From contig CAUJNA010000530.1 of assembly GCA_963377175.1 (NCBI GenBank), forward strand, positions 142,501-206,500: a DNA stretch of 64,000 nt. Reading direction: 5' to 3'. The notes under the pieces were generated by a model. It had not been told where the DNA came from, did no database searches, and was given only the letters and a program-made list of their open reading frames with translations. The position numbers were made by a program, and so were the translations under genes. Source of the stretch: Effrenium voratum. Taxonomy: Eukaryota > Sar > Dinophyceae > Suessiales > Symbiodiniaceae. The stretch's first letter is position 1; every line of letters begins with the position of its first letter. Positions 11,950-21,735 of this stretch are shown here, piece by piece.

Positions 11950-12165
11950 TCGCCTGCTCGACGCTGCGCCTGCTCGGCGCTGTGCCTGCTCGGCACTCCT
12001 ACGGCGCCCGCTCGGCGCTGCGCCTGCTCGGCACTCCTACGGTGCCCGCTCGGCACTGCGCCTGCTCGGCACTCCTACGGTGCCCGCTCGGCACTGCGCC
12101 TGCTCGGCACTCCTACGGCGCCCGCTCGGCACGTTACCTAAGTGCCCGCTCGGCACTGCCCAAAA
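11950..12165. repeat. GTGCCxGCTCGGCAC satellite, locus 1
   Basis: Tandem copies of a unit around CTGCTCGGCACTCCTACGG, with the palindromic core GTGCC...GGCAC. Frames read here as Ala/Arg/Cys-rich open stretches are only repeat translation. Confidence 0.85.
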
Positions 12166-12179
12166 AAAACCCGCCCCCC

Positions 12180-12420
12180 CAGCGCCAGACTCCCCGCAGT
12201 TGTGCTTCGCCAGGATGTCCGACACACGGCAGCCTGACAGGAAAAAAAACGGTGGGGGGGAGGGCACTTCCACGTGGGGGCTGAACCACATGCCGATGCC
12301 AAACTCATGCAAAATCGCTCCACATGCAAAACCGTGCAAAAAACAAGCTGTAACACATGTCATGTCAAAATCATGTCATGCAAAAACCGCACCATGCAAT
12401 GCCTGCCAGGGAGAATGCGC
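12180..12420. repeat. GCATGACA/AACAGCTTG-type repeat, locus 1
   Basis: Carries a degenerate copy of the block at 16,480-16,800 in reverse complement: a GGCAGCCTGACAGGAAAAAAA stretch, then alternating CATGCAAAA and AACAAGCTGT motifs. Confidence 0.5.
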
Positions 12421-12459
12421 GCCCAGAGTGCCAAGCCGCCGAACCCTCACAGTCCCCCG

Positions 12460-13000
12460 GGCCCTTGCTATACGTCCTATATGTGGCAAGCCGCAGAACC
12501 TCCACCCTCCCCCGCCTCCTTTGTGCTATATGTGCCATATGGGTCTCACAAGCCAACCCACTGAACCTCCACTCTCCCCCGGGCCCTTGCTATATGTGCT
12601 ATATGTGCTATATGGCTCTCACAAGGCAAGCCGCAGACTCCACACTCTCCGGGCTCCTTGCTATATGTACTGTATGCGCTATGTGGGTCTCACAAGGCAA
12701 CCCGTAGAGCTGTATACTATACACATAGCATCTCAACATGTGCCAAATATGCATTGTATAGCACATATAGTGTATTTAACGCGCGTCTCGATAACATATA
12801 GTACATATAGGACGTATAGCAAGGAGCCTGGAGAGTGTGGGTTGGCGTGTAAGAGCCATACAGTACATATAGGACGTGTTAGCAAGGAGGCCGGAGAGTG
12901 TGGGGGTTCAGCGGCTTGGCGTGTAAGAACCATATAGCACATGTAGCACATATAGCAAGGAGAAGGGGGAATGTGGGGGTTCGGCGGGTTGGCGTGGGTT
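12460..13000. repeat. TATATGTGCTATATG palindromic satellite, locus 1
   Basis: Units of about 70-80 bases containing CCTTGCTATATGTGCTATAT and CTCACAAGGCAA run forward (12,460-12,720), then in reverse complement (12,790-13,000, ATAGCAAGGAGxCxGGAGAG). The array is therefore an inverted pair with its centre near 12,750. Confidence 0.85.
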
Positions 13001-13164
13001 TGATGAAGGGTTGACATTCTTGGGGCAAATTTGATTTGTCTTGAAGCAACGATGGCGCAACATTGAATCAATAATGCGCAGCCCGGAGCAGCGAACTGCG
13101 CGAACTGCGCAGCGACTGCAGCGACAGCTGCAGACTGCGCCGCGCGAAAGCGCGAACATAGAAC

Positions 13165-13575
13165 ATCGCACCTCTCTCTTTAGAGGGGGTTTCCCAAATG
13201 GATTCTATTCCACCTGGTTCGAAACCTAAAACGCTGCGCGCAGGCGTGTGGCTGCAACATAACAACCCCTAGATACGCGGTTTGGCGAAATGCCCCGCAG
13301 CTGCCTTTGTTTCTGCAAGGCGGCACCCTGGCTGGCTTTTTGGCTGGTTTCTGGCTGGCTTCTGGCTATTTCTGGCTTGGCTGGCTTTCTGGCTGGCTTT
13401 CCGGCTGGTTTGGCTGGCTTTCTGGCTGGCTGCTGGCTGGCTTTCTTTTTTCCCCTGTGTTGCAGCCACGCCTGCACGCAGCGTTTTAGGTTCGAATCCT
13501 TTGCAGGACGAGGTCGTTTCCTGGACGGACGAGCGCCAGACTAGAATCCATTTGGGAAACCCCTCTAAAGAAAGC
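13165..13575. repeat. Foldback element with GGCTGGCTTT core
   Basis: About 100-base arms are inverted copies of each other: CTTTAGAGGGGGTTTCCCAA at about 13,178 pairs with TTGGGAAACCCCTCTAAAG at about 13,553. A CGTTTTAGGTTCGAA-like stretch also occurs in both. The loop is a GGCTGGCTTTCT simple repeat (13,330-13,445). Confidence 0.7.
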
Positions 13576-13597
13576 GGACGTGGCTCCGCGCGGGGTG

Positions 13598-13668
13598 CTC
13601 CATGACGCCGGGCGCCACTCGGCTCTCCAGGCTCGTGGGCTGCTTTCTCAGCGTCTTCTTGCCGTTTT
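13598..13668 (-). pseudogene. HNH-domain scrap of viral polymerase-helicase
   Basis: About 70 bases match 29,690-29,760, the segment encoding KTLRESAQPTSLESRVAPGV just after the HNH fold of the large viral polymerase-helicase. It lies flush against the foldback element at 13,165-13,575. Nothing else of the gene remains. Confidence 0.6.
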
Positions 13669-13869
13669 TTGCCCCTTAGCAGCGATCTGCGTCGAGCGCA
13701 CGTCTGCAACTGGCCTGTGCTTGGATTGCACACAGCACAAATAACCTGTCATTGATACTGGAACTTGCGCTTGCGTAGACGGCAGGTCTAGAGCGTCACC
13801 GGTCTGGCTCACACCGGTCCCCATCAGCAAGGTAAGCATGGCGGCACCGTCCACCTGCGCAGCAGCTTG

Positions 13870-15866
13870 CAGTGGCAGAAGCCTCATCCACACCAGTGCG
13901 CAGCTCTTTGCCCACCAACACCTCCGTTATCCGTTGTCGCACATGGGGGATGTCGAGGACGTTGAGGATGTTTCTGACGCTTCATCAGTCGAGCTGCTGT
14001 CCAGCGGGACAGCTGTGCCAGCCTTCTGGTTGCTTCGGTCCTCTGATGCCCGAGCCCGCACTGGATGAGGCAGGCTGGCTGGCCAGCGAGCCAAAGGTAA
14101 AATCCGGGGCTGGTGGCGCAAAACGACTTGCAAAATGACATGGCAATCCACTCCTCTCGGCCACAGAGCCGGTAGTCCCGTTCTTCCAGCGCCCATCGTG
14201 CCGGGAAGTCATAAAGCCAGGCGGCACCTGCCTCAACATAGTGCAGCGGCCATGCTCACGCACGTCCTTGTAGAAGATGTCAAGCAACCTTGACCCAGGC
14301 TGAGCAGTAACAACCAGATCCACGAAATCCTCGATGACGGGGTCAGCAGCCTCATCAATGTACTGCAAAGTCTGCGTGACCTGGTGCAGTGACTCTGCTG
14401 TCGCAAGGCGCGCGCAAAGTTCTCATGTTGCGATTCATTGTTGCAACTGGTTCCTGCATTCCCGGTACACACGGGCAGCTGGATTTTGAACTGAGCGGCT
14501 TCTGTGAAATCAGGCACATTTCCGGAGAAAATCGCCCTCTGCGGTATTCTCGGTACCAGGAGTCCACACAACCAAGGGTTCAAACTCCTGCCCCTGGGGC
14601 AGAGCTGTGACAGCTTCATTGCCATGGACCCATGCCATGAGCAGCTCCTCAAGTAACCTCGACGAGTCTGGAATATGCCATCGAGGGGCAGCTCAGCAGC
14701 GTCCTTCCATGTGGCCTTACCTGACAAGGCAATGTGTACCACGTGGCGCAAAAGCCAAACGCCGTGAGATCCCTTACATCAGGGAGAACTCTGGGCGAAC
14801 GAAGTCGGGAACCTCAGTCCCATCCATGCGCATGTCAATAGGGTTGAGTGAATACCGAGGCCTCTGTCCACTCATTGAAAAAGCGATACTGTTCCACAGG
14901 CCAAACTGTAATAGGGAGGCAAGGGCGATCATCGCCCACCCTGGCGCACACGAACTCCGTGCAACCAACTCGCAAGGGTTTGGGCCTCCGGGAAGACACG
15001 CATATCCAGCGGGCTAAGCATCAGACATAAAGCCCCTCCTCGTCTGAACGATCAGTGCCGCGTGACCAGGTTTCAACGCGGAGGTAGCTGCTCGCCGCCT
15101 CAGCCGCCTGCAACCCTCAAACCGGGTGAGGAGGTCAAGCAAGGGCTCTGCCACGGTTTCTTTGCTCACCGAAGAGCTCGGTGCAGGCTCGGCATTCGTC
15201 GAGCGGTTCGTCAGAACCAACATGCGTAGCAGAGCCACGGTGCGCAGCCCCGGAAGCATGGAGAGCCCCAACAGATGAACCTGAAACCTGCAATGGGGCC
15301 CCGGCTTCCTCTTTCGGCAGTGACAAACGGAACATGTCCCAGAACCATCTGTAGCGCGTGAACAAGATCCGACCACTGTCTCACCTGAAATACGTAGCCG
15401 TCTCGCAAAGCTGCCCGCTGAGAATCCTCGAAGAATGATCACATCAGCCGGCGCATCAGTGGACGACCGGGGCTCCGGGAGCCCTGCAACCTGCAAGGCA
15501 ATAGAAGTCCCTGCGGCGTGGCAGCAATAGCAAGGCCGCACAGACCACCAAATCCGCGGCGGAAGAAAGTGAGCAGGCACGGCGGGACCAATGGAGAAGC
15601 CAAAGGAGTTCCATCGTTGATTCACACCTTGCACCCTCCGCCAGGCTTGCATGGCCTCCACCAACTGGTGGAAAGGTCCAGCTCCAAGCCCCGTCTGAAT
15701 TTGTCCACTGTCCTCTCCCGCCCAGAAGCTGGCGCCCTTGCGCTGCACCTGTGCGTACCACGACATCAGCACGAGTTCCACGCGCCTCGCCTCCAAGAGT
15801 TGCCTCCAAGGCCTCCACAGGAACTTCAATGAAGCCGAAAAGTAGGCGTCCACACGCAAGCTTCAA
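13870..15866 (-). pseudogene. Unrecognised minus-strand coding remnant
   Basis: A run of overlapping minus-strand reading frames, the largest at 15,859-15,014 (281 codons), followed by frames at about 14,968-14,774, 14,751-14,233 and 14,368-13,985. Codon-like composition and the stepwise change of frame suggest a long coding sequence broken by indels, or several exons. The largest frame has Trp-rich strings such as FLWRPWRQLLEARRVE and SFGFSIGPAVPAHFLPPR. I do not recognise a family. It may belong to a dinoflagellate repetitive gene or retroelement; no viral motif is visible. Confidence 0.35.
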
Positions 15867-16009
15867 GCTGCATATCCATCGCAGGAGCCCTCAATTCCGC
15901 ACAACCTGCAAAGGTTTCTTGTTTCCACAAGCATGCGCCGTTCTCCCAGGCGTCGCACGAAGCGTGTCTGCTTCGAAAAGGGTGTAAGAGTCGCGGCGCG
16001 AGGTAGGCA

Positions 16010-16425
16010 ATGTGCTTTTTCTTACACGCCAAGCCGCGGAACCTCCCCCGGGCCCCGGGGCCTTGCTATATGTGCTATATGTGCTATATCTTACACGCCG
16101 CGGACCTCCACTTGCTATGCTATACGTGCTTTATCTTACACGCCAAGCCGCTGAACCCAGCTCCTTGCTATATGTACTATATGTGCTATATACTCTGTAC
16201 GCGCGAATCTGACTATATAGCTATATAGGGGCCATATAGCACCTGTAGTATAGCAAGGACTCGGGGAGAGTGGATGTTCATGGCTTGCCTTGTGAGATAT
16301 AGCACTATAGCACATGTGGGTGTTCAGTGGCTTGCCCTTGTAGCTAGAGCACATATAGCACGTATAGCAAGGAACCCGGAAGAGTGGATGTTCAGTGGCT
16401 TGCCTTGTAAACCCATGGCACATTT
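16010..16425. repeat. TATATGTGCTATATG palindromic satellite, locus 2
   Basis: The same satellite family as at 12,460 and 33,570. Forward units (16,020-16,200, CTTACACGCCAAGCCG...CCTTGCTATATGTGCTATAT) meet reverse-complement units (16,220-16,420) at a centre near 16,215 (GACTATATAGCTATATAGG). Confidence 0.85.
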
Positions 16426-16479
16426 CGCGAAATTAACGCGCCACTTGCCCGGCCTAGACGCCAGCGTACGCGCCGCATG

Positions 16480-16800
16480 TTGCATGGTTTTTGCATGGTT
16501 TTTCATGGTTTTTGCATACATGTGGAACAGCTTGTTTTTTGCATGACACGAACAGCTGCCGTTTTTCGCACGGTTTTGCGCGGGTTTTTGCATGACATGT
16601 GGAACAGCTTGTTTTTTGCATGACACGAACAGCTTGCACGGTTTTCGCACGGTTTGCGCGGGTTTTTGCATGCATGTGGAACAGCTTGTTGCATGACACG
16701 AACAGCTTGTTTTTTTGCATGACACGAACAGCATGTTTTTTGCATGTCATGTGCTCAGCCCCGTGCCCTGTTTTTTTTCCCTGTCAGGCTCCGACGTAGG
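16480..16800. repeat. TTTTTTGCATGACACGAACAG tandem repeat
   Basis: About seven irregular units of GTTTTTTGCATGACACGAACAGCTTG, some with CATGTGGAACAGCTTG. A related, inverted version is at about 12,300-12,400. No coding meaning; reading frames here are low-complexity. Confidence 0.8.
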
Positions 16801-16834
16801 TCGCACATCCTGACAACTTCGCTGCGAGGTAGGG

Positions 16835-17085
16835 TGGCCCGCTCGGCACTGTGCCTGCTCGGCGCGTTTACCCAGGTGCCCTGCTCGGCACGTGCCTGCT
16901 CGGCGCATCTACTTGCTAGTGCCTGCTCGGCGTGCCCGCTCGGCACATTTACTGTGCCTGCTCGGCACGTGCCCGCTCGGCACATCTACTTACTAGTGCC
17001 CGCTCGGCACCGCTCGGCACGTGCCCGCTCGGGCACGTTTAGTTAAGTGCCCGCTCGGCACTGCCTGGTGCCGAGCTGGCACCGT
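16835..17085. repeat. GTGCCxGCTCGGCAC satellite, locus 2
   Basis: About a dozen copies of GTGCCTGCTCGGCAC / GTGCCCGCTCGGCAC separated by short TTTACT or ATCTACTTACTA spacers; same family as at 11,950 and 53,285. Confidence 0.85.
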
Positions 17086-17149
17086 AGGAGCGCCAAGCAG
17101 GCGCAGGCGTTGTGGGACACTGAAAGTGGAGGCCACTGTGAAAGTGGTT

Positions 17150-17425
17150 GAGTGCTCGCCCAGGCTCGCCCAACGGCCCCTTAGTACTGGCTCGCCCAAT
17201 GAGTACTGGCTCGCCCAACCTCGTTTGATGGCTCGCCCAAGTACGGGTTCGCCCAGGGTTCGCCCAAGTACAGGTTCGCCCAAGTACGGGTTCGCCCAAG
17301 TACGGGTTCGCCCAATGAGTACAGGCTTGCCCAACGGCCCCTTAGTACTGGCTCGCCCAACCTCGTTTTGGCTCCAAGTACGGGTTCGCCCAAGGAGTAC
17401 TGGCTCGCCCAACGGCTTCGATACC
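17150..17425. repeat. GGCTCGCCCAA tandem repeat
   Basis: Many copies of GTACTGGCTCGCCCAACG and GTACGGGTTCGCCCAA. The 3' part of the array repeats the phrase CGGCCCCTTAGTACTGGC twice. Related units are at 53,055-53,145 in reverse complement. Confidence 0.8.
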
Positions 17426-17479
17426 TAGCGCGCCACATTCCTGCCGCGCCTGCCCGGCGTAGAAGCCTCCAGCCTGCCC

Positions 17480-17925
17480 TGCCGTCAATCCTGGCGTGGG
17501 CGCAGGATTGCCCGAAAAACACCATCACCGGGCCAGCGCGGGAGGTCCGGGAGTTCGTCGGTCCTCGCAGCATAACTCCCGGAGTGTTTTTTCCCACCAT
17601 TCACACGCCCAGCCGTCAATCCTGGCGCGGGCACAGGATTGCCACACTCAATCCTGGCGTGGGCACAGGATTGCCACACTCAATCCTGGCGTGGGCACAG
17701 GATTGCCCCGGTGTTTCCCAGAAAACGCTGGAAGCGCAGTGCTGTACAGCACTACGCCCCCAGACTCGCCGCCCGGATTGCGCGGAAAACACCGGCAGTG
17801 CGTCGGTACACAGCGACGCACTCCCGGACTCGCCGCCCGGATTGCCCGGAAAACTCCGTCAGCGTCCTGCTGTGTAGCAGTGCGCTGACAGACTCGCCGC
17901 CCGGCTTCCCGGCTTCAAATTTGGC
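17480..17925. repeat. Hairpin repeats upstream of packaging ATPase
   Basis: First come three units of CAATCCTGGCGTGGGCACAG GATTG (17,485-17,710), each an inverted repeat (CAATCCTG/CAGGATTG). Next are about three 70-base units containing GACTCGCCGCCCGGATTGCC, with alternating hairpins (for example TGCGTCGGTACACAGCGACGCA at 17,798). The array ends 20 bases before the ATPase start, so it could include its promoter region; that is inference. Confidence 0.65.
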
Positions 17926-17941
17926 AAGTAACGCAAAGGAA

Positions 17942-18761
17942 ATGGGGAAGATCAAGCTGTTTCCTACGACAGAGTATAGCAGCAAACAAGCCTCTGACCC
18001 CGTGGTGCCCCTGGTGCCATGCACGGGCATCTTCCTCGGGGCCATCAAAATCGGGCAAAACCGTGGCTTTGATCAGCCTGATTCTGGAGCAGTATCGCGG
18101 CGTCTTTGAGAGAATTTACGTCTTCAGCCCGAGTGTGAACATAGACGACGGCTGGATCCCCGTCAAGAAGTACATTGAGGGGGACCTGGGGGTGAACACG
18201 GAGCGGGAGCAGACGTATTGGGACGAGTGGGACGAGGCGGCGCTGCGGCGCATCATCCAGCAGCAGCGCAAGATCACGGAGGCGTCCAAGAAGTTGGAAA
18301 TGAAGAAACTGTACCAGGTGCTTGTAGTCATCGACGACTTTGCTGACACGCCGCAGTTGCACAAGCCTCACGGCGCCCTGGACACTCTCTTCATCAGGGG
18401 CCGGCACATGCAGATCAGTACCTGGGTGAGCTCGCAGAAGCTGAGGCTAATCAGCGCAGCCGTGCGGGTGAACATGCAATTCCTCTGCTGCTGGAGGCTG
18501 CGCAACCAGCACGAGCTGGACGCCGTTATTGAGGAGCTGAGCGCCCTGCTGCCAAAGGAGCAGCTGTACCGGCTGTATGAGCAGGCGACGCGGGAACCTT
18601 ACAGCTTCCTTTTCGTCTACTACCTGAAGCCGAGGAATGAAATGTTCTACAAGCGCTTTGAAGAGCGTTTTGCACTTGAAAAAGACGCCGATGGGAGCGG
18701 CGCTCAGCTTCCTGGGCCAGAAGCTGTTCGCCAGCTCCACGCTGATCAACGCGAAGTGTGA
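17942..18761 (+). pseudogene. Viral DNA-packaging ATPase (FtsK/HerA, A32-like)
   Basis: This is the motor that drives the genome into a preformed capsid. It starts MGKIKLFPTTEY at 17,942. Walker A (family form GxxxSGKT) lies at 18,036-18,058 but is split by a one-base insertion in a G run (18,038-18,041); copy 1 at 10,665-10,690 shows the loop as GPSKSGK. After the shift the frame from 18,063 is open for 230 codons. Walker B is VLVVIDDFAD (about 18,320-18,350). A helicase-like STWVSSQKLRLIS segment follows (about 18,418-18,455), then a C-terminal region with EPYSFLFVYYLKPRNEMFY. Total length of about 270 residues is normal for polinton-like and virophage ATPases. It is the first gene of a same-strand virion block and is followed after about 80 bases by the penton gene. 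Call is firm; activity is doubtful because of the frameshift. Confidence 0.85.
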
Positions 18762-18839
18762 GAATATCTCCTGCTGCACCTCGTCGCAGCCGTCCAGCCG
18801 CCCGTCGTCCGCCGGACGGGCGGGTTCCTAAAGAAAAGG

Positions 18840-19570
18840 ATGACCACTATCTACGTGGACAGCCGCAAGAGAGTGGCCGGCTCGGACAGCGACTTTGAGG
18901 TAGACCTGGGAGAGTCCCTGCACTTGCAGAGCGACGCCCGGCTTGCCGTCTACAAGATCCGCCTGGCCGACAGCTTCCTCTCGACGGACCGGGGCCGCTA
19001 CCTCTACTGGGTTGACGCCGCGCTGGGCACGCTGAACTGGGCGTTGTTGCCCGAGGGCGCGTACACTGGCGCACGGTTGGCCGCCTGGATCAGCTCCAAC
19101 TTTGCCACCGCCACCTATAGCGAGACCACGAACAGCCTGAGCGTAGCCTACGACGGCAACCGGCTTATCCTGAACGACCTGGAGCTGCGCCAGCAATTTC
19201 CTAACGCAGCGGACTACCCTGCTGCGCCGCCCGCCTCTCCCGCCAAGCCCTTCAGCGTGGACCACATGCTGGGCCCGAGCTTCGTCTCCGGCGGGCAGCA
19301 GATCTTCGAATTCGTCCGGATGATGGCGCACAACGAGGTCTACCTGCGCTGCGCACAGCTGGCCAACGCCAGCAGAGTGCAACCTGGGCGACGACATCCT
19401 CTCCAAGATCACGCTGAATGGAGACGGGCTCAGACGACGGGCACTTCATGGCCCTCAGGGGCCCGGTTACCCTGAGGCACATGCGCTTCCGCCTGACCGA
19501 CCTGGACGGCAACGTCGTCCGGCTTCGCGGGTCGTCTTTGTCGTTCGTGTTATATCTTGACCACGTATAA
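18840..19570 (+). pseudogene. Penton / minor capsid protein
   Basis: It begins MTTIYVDSRKRVAGSDSDFE. The pattern IYxDSRxRxxGSDSDFxVxL at the N-terminus is, as I know it, typical of penton-type single-jelly-roll minor capsid proteins in polinton-like viruses and relatives, which seal the capsid vertices. The body has alternating beta-strand and loop composition (NRLILNDLELRQQF, FEFVRMMAHNEVYLRCAQLA). A deletion of several bases at about 19,377 shifts the frame; the C-terminus continues in another frame (FMALRGPVTLRHMRFRLTDL) to LYLDHV and a stop at 19,568-19,570. The partial copy at 36,563-36,917 preserves the stretch lost here. Length of about 243 residues fits the family. The next ATG is four bases downstream. 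Confidence 0.65.
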
Positions 19571-19574
19571 TTAA

Positions 19575-19944
19575 ATGGAGCCAACCGAACACGAGGCGGA
19601 GGCGCAAGAGGCGGAGGTGCACGCTGCGCCGGAGGCACGCACGCTGCGCGCCACACGCTGCGCCGGAACCGAAACGGCGGGGCAGGCCCCCTGGGAGCAA
19701 GAACAAACCGAAGCAGGACGTGCCTACTGAGCCGGCTGCTCCAAAGCGCAAGCCAAAGCCTCCACTTGAGACGCCGGCGGAGGCACCGGCGGAGGCACCG
19801 GCGGAGGCACCGGAGGCACCGGCGCCGGCTGAGGCTCCACCGGAGGCGCCTCAGCTCACAAGAGAGCAGCAGCGCGCCCGGCGCATGCTGGAGAGGCAGT
19901 CCGCTTATGACCGGCTGACCACAGGTGCAAGTGTACTGGTATAA
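19575..19944 (+). pseudogene. AT-hook, Pro/Ala/Glu-rich protein
   Basis: It starts MEPTEHEAE. The frame changes once (around 19,640-19,700) and continues as PTEPAAPKRKPKPP, a run of APAE/ TPAEAPAE repeats, and a charged helix LTREQQRARRMLERQSAYD ending at 19,944. The better copy at 36,921 shows a clear AT-hook, KRRGRPPGSKNK, which binds the minor groove of AT-rich DNA; in this copy that stretch is partly out of frame. The combination of an AT-hook with basic, proline-rich repeats suggests a DNA-binding core or condensing protein of the virion. That is inference. It lies four bases after the penton gene and five bases before the next start codon. Confidence 0.6.
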
Positions 19945-19948
19945 AAGC

Positions 19949-20239
19949 ATGATGTCCATAGAGCCCCGCAACGAGCCGCGGATGCTCCGGTGGTTCCGCA
20001 AGACGTACCCCAGTTACAACTTGCAGCCGCTGCTGCTGAAGCGCTACCGAGAACTGGAGGAGGCGCGGGCCTTCAACAACTGGCTGGGCGAGCGCAGGCA
20101 GGCGCAGGAGGGGCAGCGGCACCTGGACGACGTGAGCCGGCTGACGGAGGCCGTGCACCGCCAGGTACCCCAGCTGCGCTACGCGCGGGCCGAGCGCCGG
20201 GGCGTGGAACGGGCGGCGGACGAAGTTGCGCAACAGTAA
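19949..20239 (+). CDS. Small basic protein, unknown (96 residues)
   Basis: The reading frame from ATG 19,949 (or 19,952) to 20,239 is intact, one of the few unbroken viral frames. It reads MMSIEPRNEPRMLRWFRKTY at the start, then a long helix rich in Arg, Glu and Gln (RYRELEEARAFNNWLGERRQ, HLDDVSRLTEAVHRQ, RYARAERRGVERAADEV). No known domain was recognised. High charge and helical propensity suggest a structural or DNA-associated virion protein. It is preceded by GGTATAAAAGC directly before the start codon, and its TAA stop is immediately followed by the ATG of the next gene. Other copies are at 9,763-9,967 (fragment) and 37,283-37,519 (internally deleted). Confidence 0.65.
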   Translation: MMSIEPRNEPRMLRWFRKTYPSYNLQPLLLKRYRELEEARAFNNWLGERRQAQEGQRHLDDVSRLTEAVHRQVPQLRYARAERRGVERAADEVAQQ

Positions 20240-21458
20240 ATGAAGACACTTCGGGCGCACGGCTTCAACCAGCGCCCGCGCTTTGAGCAGGTGGTGGGCT
20301 ACCTGAGCGGAATGAGCCGCTGCCCCTGGACCAGCCGGACCGCAAGGCCACCTCGTTCATCACAAGCCACTTCTACCTGGACGATTTTGTGCAGTCCAGC
20401 GAGGACCCCAACCCCCGGCCCCTGCAGCACACGCCTCTGCATCCCGAGGACGGCTTCCGCACTCCCGCAGAGGCCACGGACGAGGACGTGCGCCTTGCGC
20501 GGAGGTACCAAGGGTACGGCGGAACCCGCTTTGTTGAGGACGACCTGGCGGGAGACCCCGAGGCCGGCGCGCTGGCCAGCAACGGGCAGGGGCCGCCCTC
20601 CATCACGGACCGTCTGCGCGGCACTGCAGACGGCGCGCAGGCGGCAGCGGACCTCATAGGCGCAGGAGCGGCGGGGCTCGCAGCCGCGCAGGCCTTCCGC
20701 TCTCAGCTGCCCCAGGACGCAGCCGAGTACGTGCGCCTGAACGTGCTGCCCCGTCCGGGCCAGGCGCAGCCGCCTCCGCAGATCATAGGCCGGCCCAGTG
20801 ACGTGGAGCGCCTCCTGGACGAGGCGGGGCAGCGCGCGCAGGAGGTGGAGCGCGGCGCGCGCAGGCCGTTGAGGAGACGGCGGCCGTGGCAGCGGAGGAG
20901 GGCGAGGTTGCCGTTGCCGCCGAGGGCGTGGGCGGAGCCTTTGGGTACCTGGGGGGCCTGGCCGAAGGAGCAGCAGCCCTGGCGCCCGCCGCGGGCGAGG
21001 TTGCTGGAACGTTGGCTGGCGCGGCGGGAGTTGGCGCGGCGGCAACGGCGGGGCTGGCCGTGGGCATTGCGGGCGGCGCAGCCTACGGCCTCGCGCGCGG
21101 CACGGGCTGGGTGCTGGAGAACACGCTCTTCCGGCCCCAGCAGGGCAGCGAGGACGCGGCCGTGCAGGACGTCCGGTCCGCCAACAACATGAATGACGCC
21201 ACTCAGCCTCAGCACTTCACGCTGCGCACCGGCAGCAGCACGTCCGGCAGCCCCGCAAGCAGCCGCGCCTCCTCGCAGTCCGGCTTCCGCGTCCAGGCGC
21301 AGTCCAACACGCCGCGCCCCTTCTCCTGGGGCCTGAACCCCGTGGCTCTGCCCCAGTCCCAGCCGAGCTCGCGGGCAAGCTCCAGTTCCGGGCAGTCACG
21401 CCGGAGCCTGCCTCCGCCCAGCTTTGACCAGCTGGCGCGAGACATTGAGGCTGCTTAA
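20240..21458 (+). pseudogene. Membrane-type virion protein, unknown family
   Basis: It starts MKTLRAHGFNQRPRFEQVV directly after the previous stop. Frameshifts near 20,305 and 20,880 divide it into three parts. N-terminal part: SHFYLDDFVQSSEDPNP, then EDGFRTPAEATDEDVRLARR. Middle: a helical region with AGAAGLAAAQAFRSQL and DVERLLDEAGQRAQEVERG. C-terminal part: a long Gly/Ala-rich hydrophobic stretch (FGYLGGLAEGAAALAPAAG through VGIAGGAAYGLARG, about 50 residues) that could span or disrupt a membrane, and a Ser/Gln-rich tail ending ARDIEAA. About 405 residues in all. The position just before the major capsid gene suggests a virion component. A role in membrane penetration is possible but is only inferred from composition. 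Confidence 0.5.
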
Positions 21459-21461
21459 AAA

Positions 21462-21700
21462 ATGCACGGTTTTGCACGGTTTTGCGCTGAAAAAATGCTA
21501 TTAGTCCAGCGCCTACGCAAATGTAGGCACTGGACTAATAGCTCGTTTTGCACGGTTTTGGGCTACAAAAAGCTATTACTCCAGTGCCTACTTAAATGTA
21601 GGCACTGGAGTAATAGCTTTTTTGCACGGTTTTGTGCCACAAAAACGCTATTCTTCCAGTGCCTATATCAATATAGACACTGGAAGAATAGTTTTCCTTC
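21462..21700. terminator. Three tandem intergenic hairpins
   Basis: Three near-perfect hairpins with stems of about 20 bases lie between two same-strand genes: 21,497-21,542 (CTATTAGTCCAGxGCCTAC arm), 21,571-21,618 (AGCTATTACTCCAGTGCCTA arm) and 21,648-21,691 (CTATTCTTCCAGTGCCTATA arm). The arms differ at two or three positions, and the partner arm carries the compensating changes (AGT/ACT, ACT/AGT, CTT/AAG), which keeps base pairing. A T run plus GCACGGTTTTG lies between units. Probable transcript-end or processing signal; function inferred. Confidence 0.65.
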
Positions 21701-21722
21701 GCCGTACGAGTCAAAATGCGTG

Positions 21723-21730
21723 TATATAAA
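21723..21730 (+). promoter_or_regulatory. TATA-like element before capsid gene
   Basis: TATATAAA ends five bases before the start codon of the major capsid gene. Similar AT-rich strings stand right before the AT-hook gene (GTATAATTAAATGG) and the 96-residue gene (GGTATAAAAGCATG). Confidence 0.35.
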
Positions 21731-21735
21731 CAAGC

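Noticed and set aside
11837..12937. 366-codon frame across 11.8-12.9 kb
   Set aside because: It runs through three unrelated repeat families; no coding signature beyond repeat composition.
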